Both the position numbers and the translations under genes were made by a program. Of a stretch of DNA of 64,000 nt, positions 1 to 12,463 are shown piece by piece. The stretch covers positions 310,001-374,000 of the forward strand of contig JAALGZ010000011.1 in the NCBI GenBank assembly GCA_015227615.1. The letters are read 5' to 3'. Position 1 is the first letter of the stretch, and every line of letters starts with the position of its first letter. Origin of the DNA: Labyrinthula sp. Ha (Eukaryota; Sar; Bigyra; Labyrinthulida; Labyrinthulaceae). The notes under the pieces are model-generated. The model did no database searches, had not been told where the DNA came from, and saw only the letters and a list, made by a program, of their open reading frames with translations.

Positions 1-11
1 TCGAAACATAA

Positions 12-1346
12 ATGGAAACGAGCTATTGGCCGACGAGGCTAAAATCAAGAACATTCTCTGCCATCCCGCGATTTGGAAAGTTTGTGACTCTTAAAGGAAA
101 GAAAAAAATAGGTACTCAAAGGTCTGGTACCATTAAAACTGGGGGTGAAGTAGAGCCAACATACCGAAATGAAAAATTCCTTGCCGATGGAGGTACGTCG
201 AAGGTGTATGCTGCATTTTGTGTGAAAAGACAGATGGATGTTGCTCTAAAAAAAATCGAGGTTGACAAGGAAGCAGACGTGTTTGGATTAAGTGGTGTGC
301 AAAAAGAAGCAAAGAACCCTATGTTCAAGACAAGAAGCAGGTTTTTTACGTTTTTTGGAACAAATTCTTTTCCAGGACAGCAAGAGGAATCTAGTAACCA
401 TGATAAAAAAGAAGACGATATCCAGAAACGAACTTTAAAGGATATAAAAAAAGAAATAAGATTGTGGAAAAAGGCAGGTAAGAGTCGGTTTATTTTAGAT
501 TTCTTTGAAGAACAAATCGTTCATGAAGGAGCGAAGAAAGAATGTTGGATCTCAATGGAGTTAGCAGAAAAAGGAAATCTGTTTTTTTTCGTACAAGAGT
601 TTCAGGATGAGCACATGATTCCACTTACTTTTGATATAACCCGTGATTTGCTTGGAGGTGTTCTGGCAGGATTGAAGCAGATTCATTGCAACCAAGTCAT
701 TCACAAAGATATTAAGCCAGAAAATATTTTGCTGACTAAGAACTTGACTCCTAAGATTGCAGATTTTGGTCTTGCTCAGAAAAGTTCACAAAAACTATTC
801 CATGCCTATGGTTTTGATGGAACACCAAGTTATGCCCCTCCAGAAGCTTTCTTTTTTTCCGAATATGATGAATCTTGGGATACTTTTTCATTTTTCCTCA
901 CTTTGGTATTTGCCAAATTTGGGAAGCCTTGTTGGGAAATTAATTCATTTGGGAAAAGCTTCGAAGATAAAGACATTGGTGACTTCTTAGTGAAAGAATG
1001 TAATCAAGAATTCAGAGAGGGTGAATTATCCAAAAAGGAAACTACTGAGAAGCTCTTAAAGAAGATGAATCTTATGAAGCCTAAGTTCAGTAGTGATGAA
1101 GATCCTTTTGGGTGGTGTGAGAAGCGAATCGAGTTTACCCAGTTAGCTGAGAAGTGTCTTGCATTTGACTTCAAAGAGCGAATATCTTGTGCAGAGCTGT
1201 GTGAAGATGAAGAATGGGGCTGGAAGCAAGCTGTCAGCTCCTGGGAGTCAGATCCTGAAAGTATGGCAAGTTCGATTGAACAAAAAATAAAGGATTGGAT
1301 AGAAGACGATGATATGTTCCAAGAGGATAAATGGTATGTCTTCTAA
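12..1346 (+). CDS. Ser/Thr protein kinase with long N-lobe insertion
   Basis: A 444-residue eukaryotic-type protein kinase. An in-frame TAA lies directly before the ATG, so this start is sound unless an upstream intron exists. Visible motifs are a degenerate glycine loop (LADGGTSKV, residues 57-65), the VALK lysine (K80), an alpha-C Glu near 148, HKDIKPEN with catalytic Asp 233 (HKD instead of HRD), DFG at 251-253 and APPE at 275-278. All residues needed for ATP and metal binding are present, so activity is likely. About 60 residues, rich in charged and Phe residues, are inserted between the VALK lysine and the alpha-C helix. The helix-F motif reads WDTFSF instead of the usual DxWSxG. The subfamily is not recognised. 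The C-terminal 60 residues are acidic. It converges on the TSR3 gene with 173 bp between stop codons. Confidence 0.9.
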   Translation: METSYWPTRLKSRTFSAIPRFGKFVTLKGKKKIGTQRSGTIKTGGEVEPTYRNEKFLADGGTSKVYAAFCVKRQMDVALKKIEVDKEADVFGLSGVQKEAKNPMFKTRSRFFTFFGTNSFPGQQEESSNHDKKEDDIQKRTLKDIKKEIRLWKKAGKSRFILDFFEEQIVHEGAKKECWISMELAEKGNLFFFVQEFQDEHMIPLTFDITRDLLGGVLAGLKQIHCNQVIHKDIKPENILLTKNLTPKIADFGLAQKSSQKLFHAYGFDGTPSYAPPEAFFFSEYDESWDTFSFFLTLVFAKFGKPCWEINSFGKSFEDKDIGDFLVKECNQEFREGELSKKETTEKLLKKMNLMKPKFSSDEDPFGWCEKRIEFTQLAEKCLAFDFKERISCAELCEDEEWGWKQAVSSWESDPESMASSIEQKIKDWIEDDDMFQEDKWYVF

Positions 1347-1519
1347 TATTTTCCTGACAAGTAGTTATAGACATGAGTTTAGATATATTTATATGAGGTG
1401 TTTCTTAGTGAGGGATAATTTGTGTAATAATTTAATAGTTGCAAGTAAAGAGTCTTTAACTTTATTGAAGTTTAACATATCCAATTTTTTCTAAGGTATT
1501 TTTTCAAAGAATACATCTA

Positions 1520-2212
1520 TCATTGAGAATCTGTATCGGTGTCACCAGGAGGTAGATCCATAATATAGCCACCCTTTTCTTTCAACTTTTTTCTTTCTTC
1601 AAGTTTTGAGTTCATTTCATCTAAATATTTATTTTGTTTTTCAACAATTTCTAAGCTTGTTTCACAAGTAGAATATAATAAAAACAACTCTTGATTAATA
1701 CGAAAAAACTCAGCTCCCCAATTAAAAGGTTCGAGTAAACTAAACGCAGCATCTTCTTCTCCAATAATGTACAAAGAAGCAGCAAGTGCTTCAGCACAGC
1801 TTAACTTATTTGGTTTTCCATAGTTCACAGTATTTGCAGCTACTAAGAACGGCAAAAGACGACTCTTCAAAGGACTTTTTGCAGCTTTTGGGAGCTTTAG
1901 TTCCTCAAATTTCGCCCAGCTACAATCTAGGACTGCAACTCCTGAAGCTAAGATTTTATCTCTGTCTTCTTTTGAAACTGACTTTTCTCCGGTGGGAGAA
2001 AGAACAATACCAGAAAATTTTTGAGATAAATTAAGGTTTCTAAGGTATCCAAGTCGATTGAGCTTTCTTCCCGTGCAACGTTTCGCATCGCATTGTTCAA
2101 AGTCCCACATAGCCAACTTAATAGGAAAGTTCCGTTCTTCCATTCGATCATCATCTCTACGACTAGCTTTTGTTTTTTTTCTACCACGGTGATTTTTTCG
2201 GTAATTTGTCAT
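1520..2212 (-). CDS. TSR3: 18S rRNA aminocarboxypropyltransferase (TSR3)
   Basis: A 230-residue protein that looks like a full-length Tsr3. In the family this enzyme transfers the aminocarboxypropyl group of S-adenosylmethionine to the hypermodified N1-methylpseudouridine of 18S rRNA, a late cytoplasmic step of small-subunit maturation. Signature segments are MWDFEQCDAKRCTGRKL (about residues 34-50), GIVLSPTGEKSVS, LDCSWAKFEE, RLLPFLVAANTVNYGKPNKL and LSCAEALAASLYIIG, followed by the helical FNWGAEFFRINQELL region. The N-terminus is Lys/Arg-rich, as expected for a pre-ribosome binder, and the C-terminus is acidic (DTDTDS). The only unusual point is a short lysine-rich coiled segment before the tail. 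The stop codon is TGA. It converges with the kinase gene. Confidence 0.95.
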   Translation of the reverse strand: MTNYRKNHRGRKKTKASRRDDDRMEERNFPIKLAMWDFEQCDAKRCTGRKLNRLGYLRNLNLSQKFSGIVLSPTGEKSVSKEDRDKILASGVAVLDCSWAKFEELKLPKAAKSPLKSRLLPFLVAANTVNYGKPNKLSCAEALAASLYIIGEEDAAFSLLEPFNWGAEFFRINQELFLLYSTCETSLEIVEKQNKYLDEMNSKLEERKKLKEKGGYIMDLPPGDTDTDSQ

Positions 2213-5200
2213 TTCTTGATTTGAAAATATGTGGTATAGGGCAGCCTATGTGTCTGGATTTTCTGTGAAGTTTGGAGCTTTAAATTTATTGTTAGACTAC
2301 AGTAATTCAACATTGATTTCAAAAAATATCGGCTTTTACTTAGATCTAATTAATCCTATAATTCTCGAGTAACAAACCACTCATCTAAAACACTACAATT
2401 ATTGTATAAAACCAATACTAAAATATATATTTTAATATATGATTTTAAATTTTACTTAAGCAGAAAGAATATTTTATAGTATCATTTTCTGAAACCAGTG
2501 TTGCTGTCAAGGTAAAAAAGTGTATCTCTACAAATGAACTTGCCCTATTACTTAATTATTCGATATTTTAAATTGTTTCAAAGGAGGTAATCCAGTTAAA
2601 AAAACTTCACATCTATAAGTAGTATTTCCTCATCATATCTAGGCTGAAGTCTATGTCAAAGCTAATAATAAACAACGGTTCATCCACAATAAAGTTTAAG
2701 AAGATTAAAAAAAAGAAAATTTTCTTTATAAATTTGATTTATAAACGTGAAAAATATGATCTTTGAATTAAAAATTTATCTGAGTCTCTAAATATTCGAT
2801 GGCAACAAAATTAAAAACTATAATTACTTACATACTGACTTTCTTTTTCGTTGGAAACTTAAGCCAACTTCACAACAACAAGAAACCAAGTCTGGTCCAT
2901 ATTATAAACCAAACCTAATATTTTCTTCTTTATTATCTTCTATGATTGGCTAATATATATTGAGATTCTTAAGATTAAATATGCATGAATATATTATCTG
3001 CTTTTCCGATAAGCTTTCAATATTTACAATACTTGCGCTTTACGTTCCTCAATTTGTGAGTTGCGAATCCCTTTTTTTTTAACGGAAGCTACGGATTATC
3101 GACAACGATAGTTACAAATTAGCATTTTTTTGCACAGAGATATATCAAGTCATGAAGAAAATTAAAAGCTTTGGGCAAGAAAAAGAACTTTACTACTTAA
3201 CAATTAAAAGAGGCTGTGCCAGCTTTTCGCCATGTAGTAAACAAGACATTTTACGAATGTTATCAATTCAGAGCTTCCCATAAAAGAACTATATATGCAA
3301 ATATCAAACAACACAAAATGGGAGAGAAATATTTTTAGGCCTACATTAATAAAAAATTTGGTCTCTGTTCCTACCTTAATGTCATTTATAATTCGTTTAT
3401 ATACAGTGATTTCTTGTCACTTAGCCAACTGGTGTGTTTCGATTATAAATATCCAAGTATAATTTGATATCATCCTTTATAGGTTTTTCTTTTTCATTGA
3501 TCTTACATTTCTAGAGTTTTTTTATCATTCATTTTGGGATCACGCTCTAGACTATTTTTCTCTTCTTATTGTTGTTCTATTCAAAAATATATATCACTGT
3601 GAATCGGTTCCAAAGCTAATATTTCTTTCTTAAACCAATACTTGCTCACAAATTCTATAGTTTAATCTTTCTATCGGAGATTCTCTGACCAATAGTAGCT
3701 ATATTTAGCCATTCCTATTGATTTTGCATGTTCCCTCAGAAAATCACATGGATTTTACTTTTGGCTAATTACTAATCCAATAGAAGTAAGCTCACATATC
3801 CGAACTAGTCTTCAAGTGTTGATACATTCGTTATATACTTCTGAAGAGCAAAATGCTACTTCAAATCTTAAATTGTCATTCTAGAATTGTATTAAAGTAT
3901 AACAAATATCTGTAAATCCCTACTTTTATAGAAATCTCGTAGTGTATGATCTCGAAGCTAAATTTGTGACGCTTTATTTTTTAATCCATTTGAACAATAC
4001 TCCTTGTAATTTAATGAATAATCTTAAGTCGAAGCATAGTATGCCTATACCTCATTATATTTGTAGCCTAAGCATAGAAACAGTAGTAGCCACTCAGTGT
4101 AAAGACAGGACCTGAAAATCTATTTGCTTTTAAGAAATACTTTCTTTTGGGAAGAAATCAGAATTACATTTGAATTAAATATAATGGCTTATTCTAGATA
4201 TAATTTGGATTCCAACCCATAACATGTGTATCAATTTATAAAACTAATTTTGCAAGATAAATAAGTACTCCGTTCATAGTGCGAGCGTAATTAGCTCTAC
4301 CTGATCGGTTTCTATCGAAGCATCTGAATATAGAGTTATTTCAAATATTTTAGATCTCCAAAGAGACTAACGTTAAATACGCTCATTGTTAAAGGTTAAT
4401 TAATATAAAACCCGGCTATCTCATGCAAAGACGAAATTGCGATTAGCCCTAAGGACACCCTTGGTTGAAGCTCATTCTTTAAAATATAGATGCAGCGAAC
4501 CATGCATTGTCGTACAGAATACGAGTCCTAATAACAGTTTAATTGAATGGAAATGACTATCAGAAAGTCCGATAAGAGCTCAAAACTGCTATTTACAGGG
4601 TTTCAGAAAGCAATAACAATAAAACATCGAATAATTAATTTGTTAGATCGATATTAATAAATGAAAATATGAGACACTTTCGTATTTCTTATTGAGCGAG
4701 GGTAACCATTCATCAATACATATTATCAGTAGAGTAAATTTTTATACATGCACTAAGATCACTTTTTTAGTTTCTATTTATGTTTATTCTAGGAATTACT
4801 TTCTTGTTATAGATTTTATTTCCCATGATATAGCTTCTTACAGAAACAATTAAAATTTTTAAAGCACCAGCAATTCTTAATTGAAAGATTAAGTAGTTAT
4901 CATCTACAACTATTACAAAAGGTTTTAGTAATGACACCTACAAGAAAATAACTTAAGAAACATCATGGCCATCAATGTGCTGATAAATAAATTGGTATGT
5001 GATTTCGAACCCATTTTAAGTATCTCAATACCTGGAACGTCTTTTGAAAATTTTGTCTTTCAAAACTTATCCTTGTTTTGGTCTCAAATAAGTCTAACTT
5101 ATATATTAAGAATGAATAACTTGTTTTCAGATATAAGTCTTATTCTCACTGTAAATAAAAGATTACCTGTATATTCGGTAGAAAGTTTATGCTTCTAAAA

Positions 5201-8200
5201 TGCATAGTATTAGTTCCCACAATTATTCAGACAATATAGATGAAAGTAAGATTGCGGAAGTTTAACTGATAAGTTGGTATTTTTCTATTCTTAACAATGG
5301 CGCATTTGAAATAGTAGAAAACTGACTATTAATTTACTGTTATCTTGATATCTGGTTAGGAGTCCATGTTCGGGGAAGTTCATCTAGATTATCGAACTAG
5401 AGATTTCAAGGTTTTTCCCTCAGGGTCATCGATTCTAGGAACCCAATTCTCGGTTTCCGCTTGTGAGTCTAGGTATTTCTGGATTTGCTTAGAGCTGCTA
5501 GAAGTATGTTACATCTCTTATTTTAACTTTAGGTTCAAAGTCTTCAGTCTAGCATTTCCTCAAAGGCAAGAAATTTTTTTCAGATATATCATTTTAACCT
5601 CTAAAACGGGCTTCCAAAAAATTAAATTCTTTATGTTATCACTTTCATACATGTTTTTAATGAGGTTCTTGAAGATTATTCCCGAACATTATGGTTAATA
5701 TGCAAAACATAGGAAACTTTAAATCTCAAAAATAGAATAATCGCCAAAATTCCATATTGAGAATTTTAAGATTATGAATCCTTAGGAACGTAAAAATACT
5801 ATATTCATTATGAATATGCCTGCACACATGACAAGAATACTGGAATATGAATGGAATGCTAGAATTGCTTTTTGTTAAATTATGTATACAAGGCTAGTAT
5901 TGTTTTAAAATCATGAAGTAATAAATGCAATTAAGAAGATTAATTTCTCCGAAAAGGTAATTATATGATGTTAATCTCGCTACAATCTACTTTACTAAAC
6001 TTATAGCACAAAGATAATAAATTGCAGTAATGTTTCCCTTCTAAGAAATTACCCATGAGATCCTTTTCTGGTTCATCTAAATGTAGGTTGTGTCATTGTG
6101 CATTCTGATTTTAAAACCTCATACTTCAAGCTCACAATATCCAAAACCTTTTTCTGCAATATCCTATATGCTTTGGAAAATGTTGAAACTTGAGTAACAG
6201 AACATCAAGGCATGATAAAATCAACTTCAACCTCCTTTTGATATCTGCTACCCTAGCAAGTTGCTTATTTCTAGCTAATGTATTTATGACAAGAACTTTT
6301 TGTTCGATATCCACACCGCTTTTCATTTTCTTTGAACTACACCCGTGAAATTGACCCAGCATATAACATTATGATGATACGAGATGTGGAAAATACCTTA
6401 TACCAGCTATTATAATGAACTTAAGCAAAGATTTTTATAAAGAACTGAATAATACTTGAAAAATCAAGAAACAAATTTCGTAGTTATGGTAAAGCAGTTG
6501 TTTACTAAATAAAGTTAGATGCAATTAAAATTTAGTTAATTACAAAGATACTTAATTATACATAAATTTCGCTGTTTGTAGTGTGTTCTAATGGAGAAGT
6601 AACTATTGTTTTCTCATGTTCCAATGAAAAACTGGATTATCCCGCTTCCAAATGAATCGTTATGAAATACATGGGTTCTAGACCTTCTAACGCATGGGAC
6701 ATAACTTAACCGGACCTACGGTTTATTTAATATCTCAAATCAATTTGGTTCAGTCAGTTCATGTATTGAATTTCTTATTCTTGTCTTCTGGATATGGGTG
6801 GATCTAAGACATCTAGCATTATAGCTCCAACATGATTTCATGGTAGGATTTCTTCAAATATTTATGTTATGCTGTAATTAGAAACATTATTCTTCTTGAA
6901 TTATCTGACTATTTGTTGCATAGTTTGTATTTAAGATGGTTGTACTGTTTCTAAACTGCAATTAAGGTAAATTTTCCGACATGGGTTATTGAGTCCGGTG
7001 AGCTCTTTTTGTACGATGAGGCCGGGGGATTACTTAGTAGCTTCTTAATTCTTAAGTACTCTGAATATCACAGCTCAAAATACAAACATTATCCACTACA
7101 TTAATTGTGTTATATACCTCTTGGAAAGTTACGGGGAATGGAGCTTCTCCAAAGATATTCGTTCTATACACATGGGCGTTTACTCTTTAAATAAGAGCAA
7201 AGGTTTGTTGGTATTTGTAATAAAACTTAACACTATAAATCCTTGGCACGTAGCTCGACCTCTCCTTATTTAATGTCATAGTACACTTATAGGATTTAAA
7301 ATTTCTTCTTAAATTAAACAATCTCATAGAATTTGGTATTTTTGTGCTGTAGAAACTGTATTTTAATAAGGATATCTGCTTTTTCTAATTGTTTTGAGCA
7401 AACCACTCGCATATATATCTAGAAGTTAAAATCATCGCGATAAAACAGCAATGACACAGTGTCATTAGAATGGTGTCTTACGACAAAATTTAGTTATACA
7501 GCACCTACTTGCTTAATACATTCAACAAGCCGTGAAATTCTTGAATTTTTAATCCTTCTAAACATTTAAAAATTTGTAAAATACTTCAATGAACTTCAGA
7601 TAACCATCATGAGCTTGTATGTAATAATACTCTTGAGCAATTGTTAATTGAGACTTAAAACTAAGGGGTTTTCATACTCCTATTACTCGGACTCACCTTT
7701 GCTTATCTTATCCTTCGATTATTGTTGATTTAAGCTACAATAAGGTGTATTAAGGAGACGCATTCTCTCACTGTTGATACTAAGTCTGATTTTTTTCAGT
7801 TTAACTGTCTTTGGAGTTTATATTTTGCTCTAAAGGTAATTCATTGACTAAGATAATAAAAAATTACTCCTGATTGATTTTTATTGTTATTGTGATAGTC
7901 CATTTGTGATCTCTCAATCTATTGTGAATACCATTCGATTACCGACTTTTATGTGCTGTGCAATTATCAAGTAATGATAAATCTGTAGCTATCTAGTTTA
8001 ACAGATATCAAAACTTTCGGAATATGAAACCATAAATGATATTTTTAACGTGCTATTACTTGGGATGAGAATGAGTCCGAAGTCAGCATAGTAAAAGATA
8101 GATTTCCATAAAGTCCAATGACTAAGATTGAAGATTACATTAAAATCAAGTATTTCTGTGGAATATAGCTGAGTAGTTTATTGTTATCAAATCTGCATAA

Positions 8201-9528
8201 ATAATTAAATGAAAGAGAATTCATAATAAATTGTTATATATTCTACATAGCTTAATTACATTGCTTTAATTATGACTTATTTGTTTGCATAGTTACTGGT
8301 AACAGAATATGATTAATAGCTGAACTAACGGTCAATATCGTCGTAATGATAGACAAGTACCATTAACCCTGCATCCAGTCTTTTACATGTTCTTCACAAA
8401 GTACATAAGGCTGTTTTAGAACATGAGACCTTTAGGATAGAAAATAGTCTAGCAAGAGTCTCTACCTAAAACAATGTGAGTGATTTATTAGCCTATTCAT
8501 AGTTTAAATAGTCACCTTAACAGTAACAAGCATGATCCTTGGCCATAGAGTAGCTTACAAAACAAATCGTAATAATGAAATCCGTGGAAAATTAAGATTT
8601 GAGTAGATTGTACCTACACCGGAGAAACTTCTCTGAAACCTTAATAAACGGTTGGATATAGTTCTTTAAGAAAACAGGCGAAAATAAATTTGTAAAATGA
8701 AACTAGGAAGTTCACTGTCCATTTATTCAGTTAATTTTCTTATTTTCTTGCTCGTTTTGTGAACGCAAATTCTTGTAATTCGAAAAGAGAAATGTTTATG
8801 CATATACTTAACCTCTTGGGTAGTACCAAAACTTTTGGCATATATTCAAAACAGAGTTTGTCCTAAGAATTAAGAACTGTATATTTTTGCGAAGTAAGTT
8901 GTTTTGAATTTAAAGCAAACAATTCTGGAAGATCTTTCCTCTAATTCTTAAAAGAATATTATATTTAAATATTGTTTTCATTAACAACCCATAATAAATA
9001 ACATACAAATTTCTATCTTGGTCGCAGATTTTGTTCAATCACCATTCAAGTTTAAGACTCAAAAAGATCTTCAAATTTATTATCTTTACCTGTGAATCTG
9101 GACAACATAGAAAAATATGTTTCTTAGTAGCTTCTGCTTACGATTATTTTTCAAAACAACTATAGTTTTTTTTGTTCATAGTTTACATATCCTGCACCAG
9201 TATCGACATTTTACACCTTTCTTCACAACTTTTCCATACAATAATATATTAATATTTTTTAACCTGCTGATTAAACTGGTTTGAAAGCTTCTGTAATTGA
9301 ACTATTTTTCGACTATAGTATAACCTCACAGAATTGAACCATGAAAACAATTAAACAGTATATGGGACACTAGACATATTTCTCCGTATTAAAAAATGAC
9401 ATCTTTAATAACTTTGACGAATGATAAAGAATGTAATTTTTGCTTTCTCTTACATAGACTGAAGTTAGAAACCAATATGTCATTTTTCTTAATCTCATCT
9501 ATGTATATCTATTTACTTCAATCGTTAG

Positions 9529-9925
9529 ACCAGATTCCAAATTTTTTCCTTTGAGTATTATTTGTCTTTGTTTATCTATGAGTGGGGTCCATTTTCTTTC
9601 CCATATATCTCAACACTTTTCATGTATATGTATCTACTTTTTGTCTGATAGGTTTACAGCTGTGCTGAAGAATAGTACGAGGGGTATTTTGACCGCCATC
9701 TGGACACAACTCTGTCCGAATCAACCAAATCCTAGAAAGACCTATGTTTTCTCAAAGAACCGTTATCCTGTGTTAAACTATGTGAAAGTATGTATTTTTC
9801 AAGTGAAAATATTTCTTGATTACCTTAATTGCTCTATTAAATCCCAGTCTAAGCCCTTATCAACTACTTTGCTTTCAACTTCACTCAATAGTTTGGTGTA
9901 TATTTATCACCTGTTCTTCCCTTAA
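9529..9925 (+). pseudogene. Candidate two-exon fragment joined by a 28-nt intron
   Basis: An open segment at 9529-9623 (containing YEWGPFSFPYIS) and a second at 9652-9925 (containing RGILTAIWTQLCPNQPNPRK) lie in different frames. They become one frame if 28 nt beginning GTATAT and ending GATAG (9624-9651) are removed, which matches the intron size and ends seen in the secure genes of this window. No start codon is seen: the upstream boundary is an in-frame TAG at 9526-9528. No family is recognised. It could be a gene relic, an incomplete gene or a chance alignment. Confidence 0.25.
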
Positions 9926-12032
9926 AAAACAACGACCTTTTGTCTCCATTAATTTATACATCAAAGCATCTTTCTAATTATATTTTTCAGCTTATATCAA
10001 CGAAATTCTTGGAAAATCTGTGGAGTTATGTTACTCCTATTTAGCCTGAAGAGTTTCTTGAGCCGAATATAGTTGATGTTGTGTAAGCGAGTTGATGCCT
10101 ATGTTCTTGGCAAATAAAAACTGGATTAAGCAGTTGAAAATTTCTTCTTGGAATTGGGAAAAAATCCTCTTAGAGAAAATAAAGAGTTCAATGCTTTCTG
10201 TCCTTTTACTATATCTAATTCGTTATTTAATGGGATAAATATTCTTGTCTTTTTATGTTATAGGTAAGATTTACAAATTCAGTAACTAAAACCTTTGTTG
10301 ATGTTCTTATTTATCTAGTGGACATAACCCCGAAAGGAATGTCATAGTGTATTTCCCACGAATGAGCTTCATTTACCTTCTCGTCGTGCAGCCTCTTGAT
10401 TACTAATCCAACTTGTTTCCTTTTTTCCTTCTTAGACAATTTTTAAGCTTCACTTTTAGGAATCCTACGAAATTTCTATTTCTTAGTATCTAACTCTCCA
10501 AAACAATAATCGAATTGAAATGTCCCACTGTAAGGCTAACAATAAATTATAAACTTAATCATTCCATTAACATATAGCTTCACATGACCACAAACTTAGT
10601 CACACAGTAGCAAGTGACGAAGTATACAGAAAACATATCTACGAGTGTATTTAGTTTTTTGCAAATGTGTGACGTTAGCTATTCTGACGAAGTCAAAGTT
10701 AAAAATGTCAATTCGAAGTCCTGGAGAAACAAAGCTCTACTTATAGTTGTGCATTTATATATTCACAATAGAGAAAGAGAGGTATTCTCAATTTACTAGG
10801 CACTAAAGTGGAAGTCTTACCTTGATCACACTTTTTTTGACTGCGCATATACCAAGGACAAGTAATATTTCTTCACTATTGAATTGAATAGAGCTCATCT
10901 AGTAGGTTCACGAGATTGTGATATAATTGCAGGAGTTCCAAAAATGATTCTCGCGGAAATTTGTCACATAAGGTTCTAAGTTTGTATTTTCAAGAATATT
11001 CAATGTGACGGACAGAAAAAAAAGTGAAGTTGTAAGACTATTACAACTTTATCTTTTTTGAGTAGATGAGAATGATGTAAGAAGATAGAGATATCATGGG
11101 GCATACATCATGTTCTAATAAGTAATTTTATCCTTTAGAACAGAGAAAAATTAGTACTGAAATGAACATGTAGGTACTTCATTTTAATATGCTGTCATTG
11201 AAGAAAATATGAAGTTACTGGAGAAAACTTTAAGGTGCAATTGTAAACTATTAACTAAGAGTTCGAACAAAACCTGTAGCACTAAGTCAAAGAGAAAACG
11301 TGTTGTTGCTGGTCAAGCCAAACTCTACCCAGACTGTTACATTGATAGCAACCTGGTACAGGACTGATATTTTAATCAAGCACTTTCTGGTTGGACATTT
11401 TCAGATCCTGAGTAGTTATCAGATTTTTCAAGAAACGTTCCAAATTTCATTATAATGATGAAATTGGAAATTTTGGTTGTTGCGAAAGAGTGAATATTGA
11501 AAAAATATGACTTAAGCATTAGGGTTAGTTATCACACTTAACGATAACTATCGGAGTAAATATATGCCAAATTCCCTTTGGTCCTCTTAAAGATAAGAAA
11601 TATTTCACAGTCCGTGAAACTAATGGCAATAGTGTTAAGCGCTAGAATGTGGGCGTCCAATAAAACTTTTCAAAGCTATATTTTAAGACAATCTTGAAGC
11701 AAGAACATGCTTTCCCTTCATGTAAACTAATATTTTCTGAATTAGAAACAATAATTAGGCTTCTTGTCGCATAAATTAATATTATTCATACTGCTCATAT
11801 ATATATAGGCTGCGACAAGTAACAAGCAATCAGGTATAACGTTCCCGCAAGCATAATTTTATTTGCTAATATCTGGAGCCCATTTTAATTCTTATTAATA
11901 ACAATTTTCTTTCACTCAAACTTATTTCTTTATTTTTTCTTTAAACTTTGTTGATCTTGACTTTAACTATGAGAAGAAGTACACTTTGATGAATTTTCCC
12001 AGTAAGGTATAAAACAAAGTAACATAAACTTT

Positions 12033-12116
12033 TTAACGGTGTAGCGATACTTACCGTTTACTCAAACTGCTAAACGGTAAGTGGTGGTATTTGCTCTTAA
12101 CAGTACATACCGTTAA
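12033..12116. promoter_or_regulatory. Four TAACGG (MYB-type) sites in inverted pairs
   Basis: The inner pair is a perfect inverted repeat with 12-nt arms: ACTTACCGTTTA (12049-12060) and its complement (12071-12082), separated by 10 nt. The outer pair TTAACGGT (12033-12040) and ACCGTTAA (12109-12116) is also perfectly complementary. The AACGG/CCGTT core matches the known MYB recognition core. The cluster lies about 350 bp upstream of the ATG at 12464. Binding is inferred. The inner repeat could instead form a hairpin. Confidence 0.4.
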
Positions 12117-12463
12117 TGATTTTACGTTACCTAATTCTTTATCTGAGCGCTAAACTCTATTATATTAAATCAAAGTCGTTTCGTTTTCTAATTTATTGTA
12201 AATTGAAATATTGCGAAAATATGTTTACTCTACTGTTTCAAAAGTTGATCATAATAAAAATAATAACTCTATATAATATATAATATATATATATAATATT
12301 TACTTAACAATTTATTTACCTCTACTTAGTATATACTATACTCAGTACAATCTTTAAACTGTGACTCTTCTTGTCAGAAATGAATATTCCATTCCCGGAA
12401 AAAAACAAGTTTTAAAGTATTAAAGTTAGAAAACCAAAAAAATAATAAACTAAATAAATCAAA

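Larger units (their letters stand above)
2213..12463. other. 10 kb gene desert
   Basis: AT-rich DNA with no gene I can support. Open stretches of 70-110 codons occur, for example near 5366-5698 plus and 6132-6362 minus, but at this base composition such lengths are expected by chance. One candidate exon pair at 9529-9925 is listed separately. An AT dinucleotide-like tract lies near 12270-12300. A cluster of TAACGG sites at 12033-12116 precedes the next gene. Confidence 0.6.

Noticed and set aside
2581-2597. AAGGAGGTAATCCAG resembles the complement of the 3' end of organellar or bacterial 16S rRNA.
   Set aside because: The match stops after about 16 nt and the flanks show no rRNA similarity, so an organelle DNA insertion is not supported.
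5366-5698. A 110-codon plus-strand open frame.
   Set aside because: At this AT content a few frames of this length are expected by chance in 64 kb. Its composition (Phe, Ile, Ser, Leu) is that of random AT-rich translation.
6132-6362. A 76-codon minus-strand frame with many basic residues.
   Set aside because: Within chance length, no start context, no neighbouring continuation and no recognised motif.
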